A DNA stretch of 23,859 nt from Chara braunii (lineage: Eukaryota; Streptophyta; Charophyceae; Charales; Characeae), in assembly GCA_003427395.1 (NCBI GenBank), contig BFEA01000259.1, positions 1,943,297 to 1,967,155 on the forward strand, given 5' to 3'. Below, in pieces: positions 17,812 to 23,859 of this stretch. The translations under genes and the position numbers were made by a program. The number at the start of each line of letters is the position of its first letter. The stretch's first letter is position 1. Below the pieces are notes generated by a model. The model ran no database searches and was not told the origin of the DNA. It saw nothing but the letters and a program-made list of their open reading frames with translations.

Positions 17812-18351
17812 TTGGCTAATAACATAGAGTCTGAACTCACAACTAAGAGACAGCGGCTGAAGCATCGTCTGGCTAAAGGGCAGGGTGTTCTTTCTCCTAC
17901 CAAAATTGGTATCGTCATTCTTCCGGTCAGACTCAAAGAGGGTACATGGGAGGTAGGTCTTTTTGTACCCCCGGGGGCGGTTTATGGGGAGGTAACAGTT
18001 TTGGGTACTTCCTTGCCTTCTTTATCCTTATCTGATTGCCTCACAAGGGAATTACTCATTAAACAGGAGGTATGGAGATTCATCAAGGAAAATTTTCCAC
18101 CAGGAGGAACGACCATCTTGACTGTGACTGAAGGGGAGCATAAACTTGCCGAATGGGATGTTTTCCTAAAATATAAAGTTAACAAACAGGATAAGTTCAA
18201 ATGGCTCAATGAGGAGATCTTGCCAGAACTCCAACTGTTGAAGGTTAAGGCCAACAGGTTTTGGTCGGAAACTGATGTTGGTACGTTACTGGTCAAACTT
18301 TTGAGACAACAAATTCTGGAGTCAGGGAGCCTGTTGGATTCTGGTCTGTGA
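17812..18351 (+). pseudogene. LINE ORF1, unrecognised C-terminal domain
   Basis: A 180-codon open stretch in the same frame as the knuckle and tail. It is well composed: a basic segment (TTKRQRLKHRLAKGQG, residues about 10-26), a hydrophobic/strand-rich stretch (KIGIVILPVRLKEGTWEVGLFVPPG), then helical-looking segments (LTRELLIKQEVWRFIKENFPPGG; LNEEILPELQLLKVKANRFW) and a Leu-rich end. No stop interrupts it, in contrast to the tail before it. I do not recognise the fold. It could be a coding domain specific to this LINE lineage. It ends 92 bp before ORF2. Confidence 0.5.
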
Positions 18352-18443
18352 CAGAACTTCTGAAGTTGTCCCTTCTAATCCTCTAATCACAGTTTATCTT
18401 CCCTAATTCATCACTTTGACCCAAAATAAATAAATAAAAAAAA

Positions 18444-19415
18444 TTGATGGATAATTTTCGTGTAATTGACGCCTTGTATAACAAGGATAAAACATGGAAG
18501 TCCCTCAGGAGACGAGCGAATTTAGATCCAAGGACCTTGAATGTTAATGGCCTTGCTTCTGCTAAGTTTCAAAAGAAACAAGCCATTTATGATCAATTCA
18601 GGGGGATAGGGGGGCGAGAATGGCTTGATGTTATTTGTATCCAGGAAACACATCTCATGGATACCGCTAACCATAACCATTGTCAGAAACAAATATGGTC
18701 TTATACAGCTTTCAGAGCACATTCATCACAGCCAGGGAGTGCAGGAGTTGCGATCTGGATTCCTCTAGGTTCCAGGGTAGAACCAGTTTTCTGGGAAACA
18801 GATAAAGCAGAGGGTCGGTGGGTATACATCTTAGCAATGTTGGAACTCGAAATAATCAATATTCTATGTGTATACGGGCCAAATGAGGTTGGGGAGCGTC
18901 AACGTTTTTTTTAGACTTTACTCCCGAAGCTTCCAGTAGGAATCCCATTTATCATGGTTGGTGATTTTAACGCTGCCCTTGATCGTTCCTTGGATAGATG
19001 GCGTATACCTACCCCATGTCCAGCCTATGTGGAAGCTGATGAAGTGATGATTGTCTCCTTGGTTCAAACATTTAATCTATTTGATTCATTCCGAAGGCTG
19101 AACCCGTCCCAATGTTCTTACACGTGCTTCAGAAAATCTCAAACTAAATTGGCCACTAAGTCGCGTATAGATTTAATCCTCATTGCAGAGGAATTGGAAG
19201 GCGCCCTTCAGATAGCCGAAATTTTTCCTAGAAACCCTCTTTTGGGTCTAGACCATGCCATGAGTGTGGTCATCCTCGCTTGCCGGAGGAAATCGGATCA
19301 AGGGAAAGGGTTCTATAAATTAAATACGTCTCATTTTAACATTGATTTATTTAGATCTTACTTAAAGGATGTTTGGTTCTTCCTGGAGACAACAGAAAGA
19401 CATTATTTAGAATGA
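18444..19415 (+). pseudogene. LINE ORF2 endonuclease (APE-like)
   Basis: This domain nicks the target DNA to prime reverse transcription. Residues 31-36 (LNVNGL) hold the first metal-site Asn, residues 64-70 (CIQETHL) the metal-binding Glu, and YGPN (residues 143-146) the conserved Tyr. A single TAG at 18912-18914 interrupts the frame. The same frame then gives MVGDFNAA (Asp and Asn of the active site), SRIDLIL and GLDHAMSVV, where the standard Ser-Asp-His is Leu-Asp-His. All catalytic positions except that Ser can be read. Start: ATG at 18444 after an AATAAATAAATAAA-type A-rich spacer. Confidence 0.85.
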
Positions 19416-19898
19416 CATTAAGTGGTTCAACAACGGTCTAGTCTTTCTAGTTCGTAAACACAATGAATATTCAAAACTACTAGCAGTTGAACGTCATTCC
19501 AATGAATCGAGTCTATAGCAACGCATTCAACAATTACAACTCTTAGAATTTGATGACGAGGACGAGAAAAACAATGAATCAATTGCTTAAGAAATTCATG
19601 AATTAGAAAATCGATTACTTTCTCATATGAAATACCGCTGACAAGGGGTTAGGATTAGGGGTAAACTTAGAAAACATGACATAGAGGGTACTATGGATGC
19701 AAGATTCTTCGCAATGGCTAGAGTCCGTACAGGGAGGACAGTCATTGAGGCTCTTGCTCACCCCCAACATCTGAATGATCCATTGGCCACCTCCACGGCC
19801 GAGTGTACTAAAATTGCCACAGATTTTTTTAAGAATTTTTTTTATCAGAAAATTGAAACATCCCTTCAGATCAGCGGAATAAGGAAATCGATGATTTT
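19416..19898 (+). pseudogene. LINE ORF2 linker between endonuclease and RT
   Basis: The reading frame switches here (frame of 19693-19902). It has stops at about 19516, 19588 and 19640 but reads LENRLLSHMKYR, then MDARFFAMARVRTGRTVIEALAHPQ and TKIATDFFKNFF. The typical LINE linker has the same order (W..R.....L..GD.NTKFF....R...N.I..L, then FY..LF). A second shift near 19895 leads into the RT frame. Confidence 0.65.
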
Positions 19899-21143
19899 TT
19901 GAAACCAATGACCAAAGCCCTTTCAGAATTTCAAAAAGAACAACTAGAAAAGTCCTTAACCAAGGAAGAGGTGTGGACTGCGCTTATGTTCATGGAAGAA
20001 GAAAATACACCAGGTATTGATGGATTGCCTAAGGAATTCTGGGAATCCATGTGGGATTTTATCTCACAGGATTTAATGAAATTCTATCACGCAGTATGGG
20101 CATCTGGACAGATGGGAGAAATCGTGGGGCAGAGAGTTTTAACATTACTGTATAAAAAATGTGATAAATGCAACATTCGCAATTATAGGCCGATAATGCT
20201 CCTTTCTGTAGTATATAAACTCCTTTCGAAGGTTATAACCAACCGTTTGAATAAATTCATAGCTGACATAATTCATCCCTCCCAAACTGGGTTTATTCAA
20301 GGAAGGAATATCCAGGACAATATTCTCCTTATTAATGAATTAGTTAAGCTCTTTCGACAATCCAAACATAATGTTGCATTCATATTTATTGACTTTGAAA
20401 AGACTTATGATCACGTTAATTGGTTCTTCCTTGATAAATGCCTAAGGAAATTAAATTTTAGTCCAAACTTTAGAAGATGGGTTAAAATCTTGCGTGAGAA
20501 TGCAACAACAAGAGTAATGATCAATGGAAATGTGACACCTCCTATTTCGCTTCAGAGATCGGTGAGACAGGGGGACCTGATTGCCCCGCTATTATTTGTG
20601 ATCATTATGGAAGACCTGGCAGCTAATCTTCGACAACATAAAGACATCAAACGTATCCAAGTCTCTTCTATTCCAGAGGATGTCATCCCAGTTTGTTCTC
20701 TGTTTGCAAATGACCTCTCTCTGGTGGTTGACGCCTCACAGCAAAGTCTAGAGGCAATTAAACGAATCATGGATGTGTTTTGTAAACTTTCAGATATGAG
20801 GGTAAATTGGGAAAATAAAACACTTGGATGGTGGATTCACTATCAAGGAGTGAGACCCCCAGAACAACCTCAAATTAAAGGGCTCCAACCTGAGATGCCA
20901 ATCAGGATTTTAGGGATTTCCATCTCAGCACTAGGTAAACCTATATCCAACAATGCTGAGATTATGCAACAAGCTCAGTCTAGATTAAAATTGTGGAAAG
21001 ACAAACACACCTCGTTATTCGGTAGAATGCTAGCAATTAATAATGTGGTTTTAGCTTCTATCTGGTACAAATCTGCAATATGGGCCTTGGATAAAACTAA
21101 TATTAAGGTATTTCAACGTCAATTAGCGACATTCTTATGGTAA
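19899..21143 (+). pseudogene. LINE ORF2 reverse transcriptase, catalytic pair mutated
   Basis: A 414-codon open frame, the longest in the window. Motifs in order: TPGIDGLPKEFW (residues 37-48), NYRPIMLLSVVYKLLSKVITNRL (95-117), HPSQTGFIQGRNIQDNILL (126-144), FIDFEKTYDHVNW with the first catalytic Asp (residue 165), RQGDLIAPLLFVIIMEDL (223-240), and LFANDLSLVVDA (268-279). The last is normally (F/Y)ADD; here the first Asp of the pair is Asn (codon AAT at 20709-20711, one G-to-A change from GAT). LGISIS and FLW mark the thumb. The TAA at 21141-21143 falls where the chain would continue FLW-x-G. Confidence 0.93.
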
Positions 21144-21976
21144 GGGAATCATGAATGTGAAAATATTATTCATAGGGGACATGGTTATCTGTAATCCAAC
21201 CAAAATCCAAAGGCGGGCTTCGCATCATTGATCCCACTACCCAGGCTATGACCCTTTCTATTCAATGGCTAAAACGCCTCTTATTTAATCCACTGACTCC
21301 TTGGTCTCTTTTGGCTTGTGAGCAAATTAGGAGGTTAGCACCACCCACGTCAGAGGAGGTAGACCCCCTTATGTGGCTAGAAAATCGATCCTGGTCCCTT
21401 CCAAGAGCTTCTCCAACGCAACCTCATAAGGGGGACCTCTCAGATCGCCAAGCTGCAAGGAAAGATCTTAGTAGGGATCCCTTTTGGATAACTTTAATGA
21501 AAACCTGGAGGAAACTCCCCCTTCCTGATAAAATAGACCCTGAGAGATGGGAGGAAGTATGTCAACAACCATTATTTAACAACACATTTATCAGAGACAC
21601 CCATGGTTGTACGCTTAACTGTAAAGACTCACCATGGAAAGGGTGGATTAAGAAAGGTGTTATTCGTATCAGGGATATCTGGAATACTGAGAACAGAGAC
21701 TGGGTTGATTCTTCGGTCCTCCAGGAGCGTTTGAGACATTGTCATCATCAGAAGGAGACCCTGGAGCAGATAATTGACATAATCCTTTTAGAATGGGTTA
21801 GAATTTTTAAGAAAGGGCCCAAATTCCTCCCAAATGACTGGGTAACCATCAAGTCACAACAAGGAGTAGTGGGGAATATAATTGAAGTCGTTAATGAAAG
21901 GGATAACCTCTTGTCCATTATTGAGTTAGAAGCGGATGGTTTTCTTAAGCCTATGACACAAGAACACACTGAGTGA
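21144..21976 (+). pseudogene. LINE ORF2 region downstream of RT
   Basis: After the stop at 21143, residues GNHECENIIHRGHG continue in the RT frame, then the frame shifts by about 21191 to VIQPKSKGGLRIIDPTTQAMTLSIQWLKRLL. This is the conserved PKxxGGLGxxD segment after the RT in plant LINEs. About 230 further codons follow without a named domain (Trp-rich), ending with a TGA at 21974-21976 that fits CGA to TGA. The same frame continues beyond. Confidence 0.75.
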
Positions 21977-22540
21977 TTCAAGGTGGACCAACTCTTTCGA
22001 ATCAGGGTCTTAAAAATCAAAGACAAATGGTTAACCTTTAAACCAGATATACCCATTTCTCACCTACCTTTTGACCCGATAAACTGGACCTGGTCTAGTT
22101 CAGGTGGAAGGGGACATTCCTTCTCTAGATCACTTCACAAATTATCAGTCAAATCTACTTACAGAATGCTTCGCCCTAAGGTGAACATAAAAGACCGAAT
22201 AGAAAATCGATGGATGAAACAACTAAATGTAAGTAGAAAAGANTTGNAATCAGTTAAATGGTTTCTCTCTNTTAAATCTCGCNCAGCCAAGGTAGCATCT
22301 CTGNAGTGNCAGATTACCCATCGCTGCCTCCCNACGAATGATTGGATTATANATAGAACCTCATTAGNACAAAGAGGTATAGCTCACCCATGGTGCAAGT
22401 TATGTAAATCAGCCTTCCCTTCCAAACTAATACCAGAAACATTAGAGCACATCTTTCTCCAATGTCCAGGATCAGTCTGGTTATGGTGTTGGTGGGATAG
22501 GATTTGGAATCAATTGGGAACAACCCTCCCGTGGCCCTAG
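21977..22540 (+). pseudogene. LINE ORF2 zinc-binding tail (zf-RVT type)
   Basis: In the same frame as the previous part: FSRSLHKLSVKSTYRML (typical of the segment before the zinc domain), then WFLS..SR.AKVASL, and CKLC-x14-H-x4-C, with Cys 138 and 141, His 156 and Cys 161 counted from 21983. This matches the C-x2-C...H...C domain at the end of plant LINE RTs (zf-RVT). Nine single Ns lie in 22243-22368, so some residues are unknown. A frame change near 22510-22530 precedes the C-terminal tail. Confidence 0.82.
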
Positions 22541-23042
22541 ATTGGAAAGCACTACTCTTGGAAGCCTGGAACCCTGTTAAGATTGATAACTTTACATTAA
22601 ATTTGTTCGCAATTGGAAGGAGAGCAGTTATTTGGGCAATTTGGACACGAAGATGTACCTATGAAATGGAAGATGTACGCTTGGATGGGCCAGAGTTTAC
22701 GGAAACTATTAAGCTACATATTCAAACGGAGATTACTACCAAATGGGAAGGACTAAAAGAAAAATACAATATCTGAAACAGAAAAAAGAAATCCTGCAAC
22801 ACATTAAATCATTTAATCAAAGCTGGCTTGGGGGGGATAAGGGAGGGAGGTTAGGGCGGGTGGAATGGGAGGGAACACAAGAAAATGATCAGGTTGAGTT
22901 TCAGAGGAACTACCGCTTGATCTTCAATGACTGGATGAAAGTTGATCCTGCTATTCCATTAAGGCCTCCGATGGATTTCCCTGATCCTTTTCCTCCATCG
23001 AATCTATGTTTGGTTCCCAGATCTTGGTATGGATATGAGTGA
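22541..23042 (+). pseudogene. LINE ORF2 C-terminal tail
   Basis: From about 22504 the frame reads ALDWKALLLEAWNP...FAIGRRAVIWAIWTRRCTYEMEDVRLD, resembling the WxxxR(N/C)xxxF segment of plant LINEs. It ends with TGA at 22774-22776, while the overlapping frame starting about 22743 carries on (KRKIQYLKQKKEILQHIKSFNQSWLGG...) to TGA at 23040-23042. No RNase H catalytic motifs could be found in this tail. Confidence 0.6.
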
Positions 23043-23294
23043 ACCCTTAGTTCTGGTAACCTCTCTTTTGGTTATTCTGTTGATACATAGAGGGTTGATC
23101 TAGTGCTTGGAATGACATGTTTTTCAGGCGCCCTGATTAGGGTGAAGAGGCACGAATTTCAACACAACAATTTATTATTATGGTTCATATTCAAGGTTTC
23201 AAAAGATGTATTTATGGGACGCTGGACCCGGTTTCCAGCAGGTGACACTCCCCACCAATAGATGGAGTTTGGTTTGTCAAAAAAAAAAAAAAAA
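23043..23294 (+). other. LINE 3' untranslated region with poly(A) run
   Basis: About 235 bp without coding signs, ending in about 16 consecutive A residues (23279-23294). An A-tail is the expected LINE 3' end. The segment just before it (23230-23269) is the reverse complement of 1678-1717. Confidence 0.5.
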
Positions 23295-23646
23295 GGAGTA
23301 CCAGGGCTAAGCTGAGCCCCACTTACTCCACTCAGCCCTGATCGAAGCATAGTCGAACGAGCCTGTCGCCCGGGTACTTCAGGAGCTAGGTATAGGTATA
23401 GACGTTTCACTACAATTCTCGTAGGTGGACCTATTTGTGTTCCTACCGCTATGTACCCAGCTGTTGCTACTGTTGTTTTTGTTGTTAGGTTGTTCACTGT
23501 CACAGTGTTCATTGTTATTGATACTACTAGTTGTTGATGGTGAGCTGTTTCTTGTTTCTTGATTTTTTTTGTGCGAGGAGATGGGAGGCAGACAACCCCA
23601 ATCGGACCTCTTTTGACAAACCAAAACTTGCATTTCCCCAAGCCTG
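23295..23646. other. unassigned DNA
   Basis: No domain in any frame. Minus-strand frames of up to 160 codons (23159-23641) cross the poly(A) run as poly-Phe and are Asn/Thr/Ser-rich without family resemblance. CTTTTGACAAACCAAAA at 23608-23624 is the reverse complement of the sequence at about 23267-23283. Confidence 0.4.
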
Positions 23647-23729
23647 AAATCTACAGTGCTGATGCGAGGAAAATTAGTTGTGGTACCGTTCCCCAGCGAA
23701 CCTGTACTGCACCTGTGCACTGTAGATTT
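23647..23729. repeat. perfect 13-bp inverted repeat
   Basis: AAATCTACAGTGC (23647-23659) and its exact complement GCACTGTAGATTT (23717-23729), separated by 57 bp. It can form a cruciform or RNA stem-loop. Confidence 0.75.
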
Positions 23730-23771
23730 TGGACCAGTACTTGATGTGTAATAACCCTGTTCAGCAGTCGA

Positions 23772-23850
23772 CCTGGGGCCCAAACCTTAGCCCCAGGCCA
23801 CGCAGTCTGTGGAAGACTGCGCCGGGCTGTGTAACCAACACATGCCCCGG
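23772..23850. other. three consecutive GC-rich hairpins
   Basis: Hairpin 1: CCTGGGG (23772-23778) with CCCCAGG (23791-23797). Hairpin 2: CGCAGTCT (23801-23808) with AGACTGCG (23814-23821), loop GTGGA. Hairpin 3: CCGGG (23822-23826) with CCCGG (23846-23850), plus an inner GTGT/ACAC pairing. They are nearly back to back and run up to the window edge. No T-run follows, so they do not look like transcription terminators. Their nature is unknown. Confidence 0.55.
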
Positions 23851-23859
23851 CCTGAGTAA

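Larger units (their letters stand above)
14799..23294 (+). mobile_element. plant LINE (L1-like), degenerate, about 8.5 kb
   Basis: Order on the plus strand: ORF1 with DUF4283-like region and CCHC knuckle, long tail, unrecognised C-terminal domain; a 92-bp spacer; ORF2 with AP endonuclease, reverse transcriptase and zinc-binding tail; a 3' untranslated stretch; and a 16-A run. No LTRs bracket it. Multiple stops and at least five frame changes make it inactive. The 5' end is not located and 14799 is only the first plausible ORF1 start. The 3' end at the A run is likely but unconfirmed, because no matching target duplication was found. Confidence 0.85.

Noticed and set aside
23159-23641. 160-codon minus-strand frame
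   Set aside because: It crosses the poly(A) run as poly-Phe, has no recognisable domain and overlaps another frame of similar quality.

Overview
The window looks like repeat-filled intergenic DNA from a large plant (streptophyte) genome. Evidence: a chromodomain Ty3/gypsy element whose primer-binding site resembles the plant initiator-Met type, a plant-type LINE with a DUF4283-like first ORF followed by a CCHC knuckle, palindromic G-box motifs, abundant microsatellites, and no bacterial gene layout. I found no intact host protein gene, tRNA or rRNA gene. Species cannot be fixed from the sequence; land plant versus charophyte alga is open.

Layout. 1-1560: microsatellites ((TG)n, (CAAT)n, (AG)21), a CpG-rich patch and a pair of G-boxes. 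1560-3560: unassigned DNA with a cluster of short inverted-repeat ends of the TTAAACCACCAGT type (a likely MITE family), a hairpin near 3258-3316, and two short motifs that recur on the far side of the gypsy element. 3564-13796: one Ty3/gypsy retrotransposon on the minus strand, complete in structure but dead. Reading leftward it has a 5' LTR (12636-13796), PBS (12622-12632), gag, protease, reverse transcriptase, RNase H, integrase, chromodomain and a 3' LTR (3564-4649). Its gag is split by a second, younger insertion at 9860-11423: a non-autonomous DNA transposon with an 8-bp target duplication, matching inverted ends and a huge GAA/GAG-type triplet-repeat interior that includes a poly-C stretch with an N. 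13798-14798: unassigned DNA with short tandem and CA-rich repeats. 14799 to about 23294: a plus-strand LINE with a long ORF1 (DUF4283-like region, CCHC knuckle, long acidic tail, unrecognised C-terminal domain) and ORF2 (endonuclease, RT, zinc-binding tail), ending in a probable poly(A) tail. 23295-23859: several consecutive hairpin-forming inverted repeats.

The coding parts belong to selfish elements, all broken by stops and frameshifts. Both RTs have lost one aspartate of the catalytic DD pair (YFDN in the gypsy, FAND in the LINE). Several stops fit C-to-T or G-to-A changes, as expected for methylated, silenced repeats. The most informative structure is the nested insertion: dropping the DNA transposon plus one TSD copy puts the two gag halves back in the same frame. 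I did not find a convincing new host system. The best candidates for undescribed biology are the triplet-repeat DNA transposon, the TTAA-ended MITE cluster, and the extra C-terminal domain of the LINE ORF1.
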